Assembly (NCBI GenBank): GCA_964293585.1
Contig: CAXYYS010000050.1
Location: 1-14,780, forward strand
Source: JAKVKY01 sp964293585
GTDB lineage: Bacteria; Bacillota; Negativicutes; Acidaminococcales; Acidaminococcaceae
Reading direction: 5' to 3'
DNA length: 14,780 nt
Made by a program: the position numbers and the translations under genes
In this document: positions 7,613 through 14,745 of the stretch, piece by piece
Numbering within the stretch: the stretch's first letter is position 1
How the letters are laid out: each line of letters starts with the position of its first letter
The notes under the pieces: generated by a model
Seen by the model: only the letters and a program-made list of their open reading frames with translations
The model's database searches: none
What the model was told of the DNA's origin: nothing

Positions 7613-7668
7613 CAAATAAAGGCGGTCACCCGGAGGCGGCCGCCTGGAACTATGCAACTTCGACCGTC
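7613..7668 (-). promoter_or_regulatory. Intercistronic hairpin between binding protein and permease, possible partial terminator
   Basis: On the minus strand AGGCGG (7645-7640) can pair with CCGCCT (7625-7620), followed by TTTATTTG. The 12-bp palindrome AGGCGGCCGCCT (7634-7645) and a nearly complementary GACGGTC/GACCGCC pair (7668-7662 with 7627-7621) offer competing folds. Such hairpins commonly let more binding protein than permease be made, or protect the upstream mRNA. The T-run is weak, so full termination is unlikely. Confidence 0.5.
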
Positions 7669-7677
7669 ACCCCTGGT

Positions 7678-8847
7678 CTACATCAACTTGCTGATAAACT
7701 CTTCCACCTCAGCGCGATGCTCAAAGATGTACTGGGGATCGTCGCCAACCATAACCTTTTGCCATTCGGACAACGGTTTATCACCCTTAGCCGGTTTCAG
7801 CGTGCTATTACCGGAATAAGAACCCATATCATCCTGCCAGAATTTATACCCTTCTTCGCTCAGGATAAACTGAATGAACAACTTGGCTGCCGCCGGATGC
7901 TTGGCATCCTTCACCAGCAGCGCGTATTCCGGATAATAGAAACCACAGAAAGGCGCCACCTTATCTGCAGCGGTTACCGCCAGATTTTTCTTTACGGCAT
8001 AACGCACCTTGGAATAGTTCAGCAGACCTACATTGGTGATGTTCTGGCCCTTAATACCCAGGGACTCGGTCATGCTGGTATCACTGGAACCCATAACCAG
8101 ACCGTTCTGGAAAGCACCCTTAATCCAGGCGTAACCGGCATTCTTTTCCTTGGTCTCCAGTTTCTTGTGGTACAGATCCTCATAGGCCTTGGCTAACTGC
8201 GCCGCAATCTCCGGCTTGGTCAGCATGGTCAGGAAGTTAGCGTTAATGCCTTCCTGCATGGGGCTCTTAAAGAAGAACTTACCCTTGTTCTTGGGCTCAG
8301 TCAGCTGCCACAAATTGGTGACGGGCGCCGGCTTGCCGTTCTCGTTATTGTACAATAAAACCTTATTCATGTAGCAGAAAACCAGCGGACTCCTGTTAGC
8401 TTCCGGAATGGCGCTCATTAAATCTGCCGGTACGTAGTTCTGCAAATAGCCGGTGGTTAAAAGCTCGCCGTACACCCGGCCGCTGTCCTGCGCGATAACC
8501 ATATCCGCGCCCTCGGCCTTGGCCTTTACTTCTGTAGAAATCTTATCAATCAGCTCAAAATCCTTCATGTCGGTAGCTTCTACCTTGATGCCGTACTTTT
8601 TCTCAAAAGCGGCGCCGGCCTTGCTCACCCGGCTGGTAATAGAATATACTTTCAGCTTGCCTTCTTTTTTAGCCAGCGGTACCAGGTCTGCCTCTTTCTC
8701 GCTCTTCACCTGCACAATCTTGCCCGCAGGCGCCGCGCTCTTAGCCGCATCCTTTTTATCCCCGCTGCCGCCGCACCCGGCGATAGCCAAAACCGATAAA
8801 CCTAAAGCCAACCCTATCAGTAATTTCTTACGCCACAGACTTTGCAT
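7678..8847 (-). CDS. Extracellular solute-binding lipoprotein of ABC importer (family 1, FbpA-like)
   Basis: This is the substrate-capture lipoprotein of the importer, 389 aa. The lipobox IAGC places the modified cysteine at residue 25, followed by a Gly/Ser/Lys/Ala linker to about residue 50. The mature part has the family-1 periplasmic-binding fold: a first-lobe strand KEGKLKVYSITSR, KYGIKVEATD, and the late AAKLFIQFILSEEGYKFW found in FbpA/AfuA and thiamine- or phosphonate-type binders. The tandem Tyr iron ligands of FbpA are not obvious at the expected place (KVRYAVKKN); a FYYPEY occurs later. Iron is therefore only the default guess, and 2-aminoethylphosphonate or another anion is possible. 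The ATG at 8847 has a perfect AAGGAGG 8 nt upstream. First gene of the operon. Confidence 0.93.
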   Translation of the reverse strand: MQSLWRKKLLIGLALGLSVLAIAGCGGSGDKKDAAKSAAPAGKIVQVKSEKEADLVPLAKKEGKLKVYSITSRVSKAGAAFEKKYGIKVEATDMKDFELIDKISTEVKAKAEGADMVIAQDSGRVYGELLTTGYLQNYVPADLMSAIPEANRSPLVFCYMNKVLLYNNENGKPAPVTNLWQLTEPKNKGKFFFKSPMQEGINANFLTMLTKPEIAAQLAKAYEDLYHKKLETKEKNAGYAWIKGAFQNGLVMGSSDTSMTESLGIKGQNITNVGLLNYSKVRYAVKKNLAVTAADKVAPFCGFYYPEYALLVKDAKHPAAAKLFIQFILSEEGYKFWQDDMGSYSGNSTLKPAKGDKPLSEWQKVMVGDDPQYIFEHRAEVEEFISKLM

Positions 8848-8894
8848 GATAAAACCTCCTTATATCATCACGGTAAACCTTAAATCGCAGTTCA

Positions 8895-8923
8895 ATTATA
8901 AGCCTAAAAAAGGGAAAAAGGAA
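8895..8923 (-). promoter_or_regulatory. Predicted promoter of the ABC importer operon
   Basis: A consensus -10 TATAAT lies at 8895-8900 on the minus strand. The -35 position at 8918-8923 reads TTCCTT, a weak match, with a 17-bp spacer. The -35 falls at the edge of the IS256 remnant, so the remnant may now supply part of the promoter. The leader is about 40 nt and ends in the strong AAGGAGG site of the binding-protein gene. Confidence 0.55.
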
Positions 8924-9083
8924 GATGGAAACGTTTACCCAAACCCTGGGCATAGAAAAACATCTCCAGCGACCAAGTCAGCGAGATGATGCAGGGATTA
9001 TCCGAACAGGTTGAGACTTTCAGGACAGATTTCTTGCAGGAACTACTTATCCCGTCTTATGGGTAGATGCTCTTAACGAGGTA
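8919..9083 (+). pseudogene. Remnant of an IS256-family (Mutator-type) transposase
   Basis: Three plus-strand reading frames together give a recognisable internal piece of an IS256-type transposase. The frame from 8919 reads RKMETFTQTLGI. After one extra base at 8955 the frame reads KNISSDQVSEMMQGLSEQVE and then TFRTDFLQEL to about 9045. After a further shift the frame from 9048 reads YPVLWVDALNEV. In intact family members these segments are contiguous: the helix-turn-helix-like NISSDQVSEM region, then FRxRPL, then YPVLWVDAL with the first Asp of the DDE triad. Here there are at least two frameshifts, the usual RP of FRTRPL is lost, and only about 55 of roughly 400 residues remain. No terminal inverted repeats were found. 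It marks an old insertion upstream of the importer operon. Confidence 0.8.
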
Positions 9084-9128
9084 ACCGTCTCCCTTATCCG
9101 CACCCGATACTTATTTTCTTGGTGGTAT

Positions 9129-9239
9129 TTATATGTTTCCCGCAAAAGTAGTTTTCCCCGCACCGCCGGCGCCCATGATGCCTACGAAATCTCGCTTATG
9201 TATGGTAGGTAAAATTAACCTGCTGCCAAATAGAGACAC
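9129..9239 (-). pseudogene. P-loop (Walker A) NTPase fragment, 36 codons
   Basis: A minus-strand frame beginning with GTG at 9239, two codons after the glf stop and in the same frame, reads 36 residues to a TAA at 9129. It contains RDFVGIMGAGGAGKTTFAGN, a hydrophobic strand followed by a perfect GxxxxGKTT Walker A, and then stops. No Walker B or other domain can follow in so short a space. I take it as the leftover start of an ABC ATPase or another P-loop NTPase joined to unrelated DNA. It overlaps the region beyond the transposase remnant. A functional 36-aa protein is unlikely, and no ribosome site is seen. Confidence 0.5.
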
Positions 9240-9242
9240 CTT

Positions 9243-10337
9243 TCACATTAATTCCTTTGCGCACAACCCCAATGCACTCTCAATAACTTTATCCATATCG
9301 TAATATTTATATTCTGCCAGGCGTCCGCCAAAAATCACGTTACCTTCCTTTTTAGCCAACGCCGCATACTTGGCATATAGCTCCTGGTTCTGCTCGTTGT
9401 TCACCGGGTAATAAGCTTCTTCGCCCGGATGCCACGCCGCCGGGTATTCTTTGGTCACATAAGTCACCGGTTGCTGGCCAAACTCAAAATGTTTGTGCTC
9501 GATGATGCGAGTGTAAGGTACTGCCCGTTCCGTATAATTCATCACCGCCACGCCCTGATGATTTTCTTCTTCCAAGCGTTCCGTTTCAAAACGCAGGCCC
9601 CTGTATTCCAACTGGCCCAACTGATAATTAAAATACGCATCAATGGGTCCCGTATAAATAATTTTCTTAGCAATCTTGACGTACTCCGCCCGGTGCTGGT
9701 TAAAATCCATGCCCAGGCGCACTTCCACCCCGGCCAAAAGTTTTTCTATTAACTTATTATAGCCGCCTACCGGAATGCCCTGATGCGGATCGTTAAAATA
9801 ATTGTTATCAAAAGTATAGCGCACCGGCAGACGCTTGATGATAAAAGCCGGCAGCTCGGTACAACTCCTGCCCCACTGCTTTTCCGTGTAACCCTTGATC
9901 AGCTTGGTGTAAATATCAGTACCCACCAGGCTGATAGCCTGTTCTTCTAGATTTTGAGGCTCGCCCTTAATGGCCGTGCGCTGCGCCGCAATCTTGGCTG
10001 CCGCCTGGACCGGCGTAACCACACCCCACAACTCGCTAAACGTATTCATATTAAACGGCAAGTTGTACAACTTACCCTGGTAATTAGCCACCGGCGAATT
10101 GACATAGTTATTAAAAGTCACAAACTGGTTCACATACTGCCATACTGCTTCCACACTGGTATGGAAAATATGAGCACCGTACTTGTGAATGTTGATGCCG
10201 TCTTTATTTTCGCAGTAAATATTGCCGCCGGTATGATCACGGCGTTCGATAACTAAAATCTTTTTGCCACGCGCAGTTGCTTCGTGGGCGAATACCGAAC
10301 CAAACAAACCGCTTCCCACGATCAAATAATCGTACAT
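9243..10337 (-). CDS. glf: UDP-galactopyranose mutase
   Basis: This is a cytoplasmic flavoenzyme that interconverts UDP-galactopyranose and UDP-galactofuranose, supplying Galf for surface polysaccharides; 364 aa, typical length. The N-terminal FAD Rossmann motif reads YLIVGSGLFGSVFAHE (4-19), followed by VIERRDHTGGNIY and the family-typical YGAHIFHT. Other family segments include FNMNTFSELWGV, GYTEKQWGRSCTELP with RLPVRYTFDNNYFND, and the C-terminal NVIFGGRLAEYKYYDMD, whose Arg and Asp bind flavin and substrate. The frame continues to an ATG at 10355, but the ATG at 10337 is chosen because GGAGGA lies 8-13 nt ahead and the Rossmann strand begins right after it. It follows the broken glycosyltransferase, probably a galactofuranosyltransferase, in one transcript. 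Confidence 0.96.
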   Translation of the reverse strand: MYDYLIVGSGLFGSVFAHEATARGKKILVIERRDHTGGNIYCENKDGINIHKYGAHIFHTSVEAVWQYVNQFVTFNNYVNSPVANYQGKLYNLPFNMNTFSELWGVVTPVQAAAKIAAQRTAIKGEPQNLEEQAISLVGTDIYTKLIKGYTEKQWGRSCTELPAFIIKRLPVRYTFDNNYFNDPHQGIPVGGYNKLIEKLLAGVEVRLGMDFNQHRAEYVKIAKKIIYTGPIDAYFNYQLGQLEYRGLRFETERLEEENHQGVAVMNYTERAVPYTRIIEHKHFEFGQQPVTYVTKEYPAAWHPGEEAYYPVNNEQNQELYAKYAALAKKEGNVIFGGRLAEYKYYDMDKVIESALGLCAKELM

Positions 10338-10359
10338 GGAAACATCCTCCTCCATCCCA

Positions 10360-10435
10360 CTGCCACAATGCCGATGCTTAACTAACAGCCGCTGAATTCA
10401 AGGCTGCCGCAACGCCGGTGCTTAACTAATCGCCG
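10360..10435 (-). repeat. Direct repeat pair (32 bp, 44-bp offset) between glycosyltransferase remnant and glf
   Basis: Positions 10360-10391 and 10404-10435 match at 27 of 32 bases, sharing the core TGCTTAACTAA and TGCC/GCCG blocks. The two copies occupy almost the whole spacer between the glycosyltransferase pseudogene stop and the glf ribosome site. A short duplication event in a non-coding spacer is the simplest explanation. No protein or hairpin accounts for it. Confidence 0.6.
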
Positions 10436-10460
10436 TCCTCATCATGTCTTCTGCAGACTC

Positions 10461-10993
10461 TTACTTCCACTTCCAACCGGGCACATAAGTCTTATACAGC
10501 CCCAGACGCTCCGCCTTCGCATCCCGCAGGGCGTCCAGTTCCACCGTGTACTTAGGCACCTTTTTACCGGCCCACAGATGCGCCCTGGCCTTAAGATACT
10601 CCCGGGTCCACAAAAACTTAAACTGCCGCGGAAAATGCCGTTTCAAGATCACGTACCAGTTGCGCTCCTTGTAATAAAAACGCCAATCCACGGAACCGCT
10701 GTTCTCGTCCACCGTATTCTTCTTCAGATCATGGTCGATGCGCAGCTCCGGGAAACACAAGATCCGCCCCGCCCGGGACACCCGGTAACTGTGCTCCGTA
10801 TCATCATAATAAATAAAAAAGTCCTTATCGCACAAACCCACCCGGCGCAAAATCTCCGCTGTTCCATCCGTGCTATGGTTATCCACCACCACCGCAAAAG
10901 GAAAAGCGCTCTGCGCCCCATACGCCGCCAAAGTATTCTTCAAAACGCCAGCCTATTATACGTCACAATCACACAAATGATTTTCTGGTCCAT
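10461..10993 (-). pseudogene. Glycosyltransferase family 2 (probably galactofuranosyltransferase), frameshifted and internally deleted
   Basis: The start is the ATG at 10993 after GCGAGGT: MDQKIICVIVTYNRLAF, the first strand of a GT2 fold, then TGA. Restoring one T in the TTTT tract at about 10942 gives the expected LKNTLAAY continuation in the frame that runs to 10461. That frame has VVDNHSTDGTAEILRR and then jumps straight to VGLCDKDFFIYYDDTEHSYR. In GlfT-like enzymes these two segments are separated by roughly 110-130 residues holding the NxGGAGGF and DDD metal-binding motifs, so an in-frame deletion of about 350 bp has removed the donor site. The C-terminal part ends GWKWK. Two independent lesions make loss of function nearly certain. 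The neighbour glf suggests the original donor was UDP-Galf; that is inference. Confidence 0.85.
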
Positions 10994-11027
10994 AACAATA
11001 TACCTCGCCGGAAAATTTTATAAAATA

Positions 11028-11055
11028 ATTATAACATGACACTGGCATAAAACAA
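11028..11055 (-). promoter_or_regulatory. Predicted promoter for glycosyltransferase remnant and glf
   Basis: An extended -10 TGtTATAAT has its hexamer at 11028-11033 on the minus strand. TTGTTT at 11050-11055 serves as -35 with a 16-bp spacer. Transcription would start near 11021, giving a leader of about 28 nt before the ATG at 10993. This promoter keeps glf expressed independently of the degraded upstream operon. Confidence 0.6.
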
Positions 11056-11137
11056 AACACCGTTGGCTGTTGATGGCACTAACATAAAATACCAAGACAG
11101 GGTTTCCTTTGTAGAGCCTTATGTGGAAACACACCCT

Positions 11138-11876
11138 TCATTGCACCCCCGCCTTTATAGCCAGAATACCAAGATACTCCTTAAACGCCATACAATTAAT
11201 ATTAAAAGCATAGCTGTTAGGTAGAAAGCTAAAAACATCCCAGTACCCGGTAGCATTAGTCTTATAATCTGTAGGATAAGGTATAACATTTAACCCAGCC
11301 CGCTTAAAAATCAACACGGACCGCGGCATATGATAACCGGAAGTTACAAGGATTAAATTTTTAAAACCTTTTTCTCGACTAATACTTGCCGTAAAGCGTG
11401 CATTCTCCACCGTATTGCGGCTCTGATTCTCCTTAATTATTAAATTCTTAGTAAATCCCCTAACGCTAAAATAGTCCTTTGCTCAATATCGGCTTCCCTG
11501 CAGTCTACTTAAAAACCTTACCGCCAGATAGTATAATTGGTATTTGTAATTTCCTTTGCAGACGCAACGCTGTCAGCATCCTATTGGCCGGATTGCCAGC
11601 AAATTCCCCAATTTCATCAGAATCAGGCACCCCGCCAACAGATCCACCACCAAGCATAATTATAGCATCCCCGCTTATATTAGTTGGTTGAGGATACATA
11701 TTTTCCAAAACATCTACCACCCGCAGCGCCAAATACGTGTTGGCAAATAGCTTGATGGCATCGGCATCAGTAAAAGCATCCTTGAGCTCCAGAGTGGCAC
11801 GGAAGTTCAACTTCTTCATAGCCAGATATTTGTTTATCCGCTTCTCCACGAGAGAAGATTTATGCTCATTGAGCAA
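11138..11876 (-). pseudogene. DUF218 (YdcF/ElyC/SanA-like) envelope protein, two frameshifts
   Basis: The intact family binds or acts on cell-envelope lipid carriers. Three frames carry consecutive family segments. Frame one (11876 to 11505) reads DAIIMLGGGSVGG...PANRMLTALRLQRKLQIPIILSGGKVFK then TAG. Frame two (about 11496 to 11455) reads EADIEQRTILALG. Frame three (about 11446 to 11138) reads NLIIKENQSRNTVENARF, then LILVTSGYHMPRS with the family His, and ends AGVQ. The order matches a normal DUF218 domain exactly, so two indels near 11500 and 11450 broke the gene. The start is unclear: a TTG at 11876 lies 3 nt after the deacetylase stop without a good ribosome site, and the membrane helices of ElyC-type members are missing. 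It was last in an operon with the deacetylase and TagF-like genes. Confidence 0.85.
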
Positions 11877-11879
11877 ACC

Positions 11880-13055
11880 CTATTTCAACTTCCCTCCCAA
11901 CACATCACTGGTGATAAATTCCACATCCGGCCAGCGGTGCAGGACCGTTTGCAGCAAACGGTCTAGTAAGCGTAAATTGATGGCGCTGTTCTCCGGGAAA
12001 ATTGTACCAATATAATTTTCCCGGTGGGTGGAAATCACGGCAGGTTTGCCATGGGCAAAGGCATCCTTGATTTGGAACAAACATCTTTCCAGAGCTATTT
12101 CCCTGTTACCGTCAAAAAATTCACTGGGCTCAAAAAGACAGTTCCGAACCAGATAAACCTGCCCCAAGGCATTCTTTTCTCCCATCGCATGCCTTATACA
12201 GGTAAAATGTTTAGCTTGTTGATCCTGTTCCGGGCAAAATTGCAACCAGCCTCCCTGAATAGTATAAATACCATTTTTGAGCAACAGTGGTTCCAGGATC
12301 TTGTCCCAAACATAACAGCAGGCTACAAAACTTGTGCTGACGTACCCAAAAAATTGTTGAAAAAGTGTACAGGCTTCTGCCAATATCTTCTCCAAGATCA
12401 CTGTGGCGCCGGAACCGTTATAACTAAAGGCATCCATAAAGAACAGATTGGGACGTTCCGCATAACTGTTCACCATACCCAGGCGGCACAATTCCTGCAG
12501 ATGCTCATCTTTTTGTAAAACCCGCAGCCAGTTGGCTGTTTGATAATGTTCACGTCCGTGCAGTTGTGGATGCCAAAGTCCTTCCTGCATTCCCTGGCAC
12601 CAGATGGCAAAAGTGTCCTGGCGCTGGGGATATTTTTTATAAGTATCAACAAAAGTCTCGTCCGCATACTCTTGAAAATTATGCGCACAAATTGTGGCAA
12701 AATCCGGATTTTTAAGCACACAGTTGGCCGTAAACACCGGATAATGCCCTAAGTGGTCGTGGTATTTTTGTAAAACACCGAACAACCGGTTTAAATCCTC
12801 AGAACTTTCCAGACAGTCATAATGAACAAAGGCCTCACGATCCATAGTTATGCCTTGTCGCATTAAATAGTCATAGGTCTGGCGGTTAGGCACCCGCACA
12901 TTGCCCCAGTCATCCGATTCAAAAACCAGGTAGTGCCCTGAAAGTTTAATGCCGGCCGTATTAGGGCTCTGATAATGTGCCAGGACCATCCGTTTTAAAT
13001 TGCGAAGCTGATAGAGACAGGGCATCTGTTTTAACCTTTGTATTAATTTAGGCAT
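11880..13055 (-). CDS. Polysaccharide deacetylase-like protein (NodB fold)
   Basis: This 391-aa cytoplasmic protein has features of carbohydrate esterase family 4 relatives. HYLVFESDDWG at 41-51 corresponds to the catalytic/metal Asp pair of TFDD motifs. WHPQLHGREH at 161-170 supplies the HxxxH metal ligands. ISTHRENYIG at 341-350 supplies the late His motif. It is longer than the single NodB domain (about 200 aa), with insertions between the motifs, as seen in deacetylase-like proteins of capsule and teichoic acid loci. There is no signal peptide, so the substrate would be an intracellular precursor or lipid-linked sugar. The ATG at 13055 has GGAAAGGAT 6 nt upstream. The gene follows the TagF-like gene by 33 bp and precedes the DUF218 remnant by 3 bp. 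The exact substrate is unknown. Confidence 0.85.
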   Translation of the reverse strand: MPKLIQRLKQMPCLYQLRNLKRMVLAHYQSPNTAGIKLSGHYLVFESDDWGNVRVPNRQTYDYLMRQGITMDREAFVHYDCLESSEDLNRLFGVLQKYHDHLGHYPVFTANCVLKNPDFATICAHNFQEYADETFVDTYKKYPQRQDTFAIWCQGMQEGLWHPQLHGREHYQTANWLRVLQKDEHLQELCRLGMVNSYAERPNLFFMDAFSYNGSGATVILEKILAEACTLFQQFFGYVSTSFVACCYVWDKILEPLLLKNGIYTIQGGWLQFCPEQDQQAKHFTCIRHAMGEKNALGQVYLVRNCLFEPSEFFDGNREIALERCLFQIKDAFAHGKPAVISTHRENYIGTIFPENSAINLRLLDRLLQTVLHRWPDVEFITSDVLGGKLK

Positions 13056-13070
13056 TAAAATCCTTTCCCT

Positions 13071-13097
13071 AACTTATGACCTCCACAATCATAAGTT
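13071..13097 (-). other. Intercistronic hairpin spanning the TagF-like stop codon
   Basis: AACTTATGA (13071-13079) and TCATAAGTT (13089-13097) form a perfect 9-bp stem with a 9-nt loop in the transcript. The stem contains the TGA stop of the TagF-like gene and ends about 8 nt before the ribosome site of the deacetylase. There is no T-run, so it is not a terminator. It may adjust translation of the downstream gene or protect the mRNA. Confidence 0.55.
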
Positions 13098-14660
13098 CGC
13101 AATCGCTTCATAAATACGCTGGCAGTTCTGCCGGTCCCGGTAAGCAAAAGTCTTAGCTACCCGTTCCCTATAGCACGGTTTCATAATACATCCATTAATC
13201 ATATATCCTATCAGCCTATCTACCGCCGCGTCTAACGTGGTTACTACTTCCCCCAAACCTGCCGTCTCATAATCAAAATACCCTTGATGGTAAAAGCGCC
13301 AATGTGTATACTCTTCCCGGTCAAACTGACAGTACAGCACGGGTTTGTTCAAGTAAGCAAAATCAAAAGCCACGGAAGAATAATCCGTAACAACCATGCT
13401 GCCTTCATTAATCAAATCCCGATACCGCTCCTGGGTGGTAACAAATTTCACTAAAGCATTTTTCGTGAAAACATCGCTAAAAGCCCGCATATTAGGGTGT
13501 AACACAAATTTTAGCTGATACCCGTATTTTTGTAACGCAGCCAGTAGCCTGGCATCATTGAGCAAACCATTATAAAATTTAAAGAAAGCTGATTCTGAAA
13601 ACCCTGCCACAGGTTCGCACGTTCCGTTACGATTATATAATTGCAGGTTGATCAGATTACCTCTCCAGGACGGCATGATACAGATTATTTTGCCCGGCCG
13701 GCTTTGTAAAAAATCATATCTGGCAAAGCCCGTCAGCCGCACCACGCTCTCATCATAAAAATAGTTTTCTCGCAGGATGGCTGCTTGCTCCTGTGGTGTA
13801 GTCGTGATGAAAAAGCTAAAATTCTTTTCATATTTGTTGAGCCAGGCTGAATAGTTGCACTGCGTAACCCCATGTTGCAGAAAAACTCTTTTTTGTTTGA
13901 ACAAAATATCTTTATAATATTCTTTATTAAACGCTGCTAACATAAATTCCAAACTGCCGCCCGAAGTAATAATGACATCGGCCATCAACTGATAAATTTT
14001 ATGCCTCAGGCTGCCGTAGGGAATAACTTTACCTATCTTGGAAAGACGCGGATAATCAACACTATCCTTCCGTAAAAGAAAATAAACATCTCTGTCCTGC
14101 ACCTGGGTCACAGCATAAGTAAAAAAAGCTTCCCCGTTATCATCAGCCCTGTCCGGACGATCGGATACCAGCCAAAAAGTACGGGGGTTAAACAGACGTC
14201 TTAAATGGTAAAAGCTGCGCAAAAAAACGGCTTTCCAGGCACTCAGCTTACAACTGGCCGCAAGTTCTAAAAGCAGCCGCAGCTCTGCCGGTAGGACTTT
14301 AGCTGTTTGGCGCAGCAACAGGCAATTATCCATCCGCTTAAGGACAAAACCATGGGCAGAGTAGTAAGAATGTTTTAAAGAAGCGGCTAAAGGGAACATC
14401 TTACCTACCCGTAATTTTAATGTTACCAGTTTAGCAGCTCCTGTTTGGCAAACACAGCGCAGTTGCATGACCGGCTGCAAAAGCAGCCGGCAGACGAAAT
14501 TATTGCCATCCGTGCTAACAGTGACAGGATAAAGCTCTGCCTGATTTTGCCAATAGAAGCTAGACTCCCCCTGCACGTCGCCAGTAATTATTCCCTCCAA
14601 TATCAAATTAGCGTCACTTATTGCCACCGAGCCTAGAATAATCTCATTTTCCAGCTTCAT
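13089..14660 (-). CDS. CDP-glycerol:glycerophosphotransferase family protein (TagF/TagB-like)
   Basis: This enzyme family transfers glycerol phosphate (or a related polyol phosphate) from a CDP donor to a growing surface polymer at the inner face of the membrane. The 523-aa protein has an N-terminal region of about 160 residues with beta strands that I do not recognise, then the Glyphos_transf domain. Family motifs are FLQHGVTQ at 260-267 with the catalytic His, VRLTGFARYD at 307-316, IMPSWRGN at 328-335, LKFVLHPNMR at 383-392 with the second catalytic His, and VVTDYSSVAFDFAYLNKPVLY at 423-443. All are intact. The ATG at 14660 has AGAGGG 4-9 nt upstream. It is the first gene of the operon with the deacetylase and DUF218 genes. 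The donor could also be CDP-ribitol. Confidence 0.92.
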   Translation of the reverse strand: MKLENEIILGSVAISDANLILEGIITGDVQGESSFYWQNQAELYPVTVSTDGNNFVCRLLLQPVMQLRCVCQTGAAKLVTLKLRVGKMFPLAASLKHSYYSAHGFVLKRMDNCLLLRQTAKVLPAELRLLLELAASCKLSAWKAVFLRSFYHLRRLFNPRTFWLVSDRPDRADDNGEAFFTYAVTQVQDRDVYFLLRKDSVDYPRLSKIGKVIPYGSLRHKIYQLMADVIITSGGSLEFMLAAFNKEYYKDILFKQKRVFLQHGVTQCNYSAWLNKYEKNFSFFITTTPQEQAAILRENYFYDESVVRLTGFARYDFLQSRPGKIICIMPSWRGNLINLQLYNRNGTCEPVAGFSESAFFKFYNGLLNDARLLAALQKYGYQLKFVLHPNMRAFSDVFTKNALVKFVTTQERYRDLINEGSMVVTDYSSVAFDFAYLNKPVLYCQFDREEYTHWRFYHQGYFDYETAGLGEVVTTLDAAVDRLIGYMINGCIMKPCYRERVAKTFAYRDRQNCQRIYEAIANL

Positions 14661-14716
14661 AAGCCCTCTGCTCTGTTAAAACAGCGCTCATTTTCTAATT
14701 TTTAACTTATATCATT

Positions 14717-14745
14717 ATTATATTACTCGTAAATTGTAGAATGAA
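14717..14745 (-). promoter_or_regulatory. Predicted promoter of the TagF-like operon
   Basis: A consensus TATAAT lies at 14717-14722 on the minus strand. TTCATT at 14740-14745 is 17 bp upstream as a weak -35. The leader of about 50 nt contains a short CTGTT/AACAG hairpin (about 14674-14685) just ahead of the ribosome site. The stretch from 14661 to the window edge is AT-rich and contains no gene. Confidence 0.5.

Noticed and set aside
8925..8939. ATGGAAACGTTTACC resembles a CcpA/LacI-type catabolite operator (one mismatch to the cre consensus) upstream of the importer promoter.
   Set aside because: It lies within the coding remnant of the IS256-type transposase (it encodes part of METFTQ), so the match is most simply a chance result of that sequence.
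11095..11145. Hairpin GTTTCC/GGAAAC downstream of the DUF218 remnant considered as a terminator.
   Set aside because: Short stem, long loop and no T-run after it; not strong enough to call.
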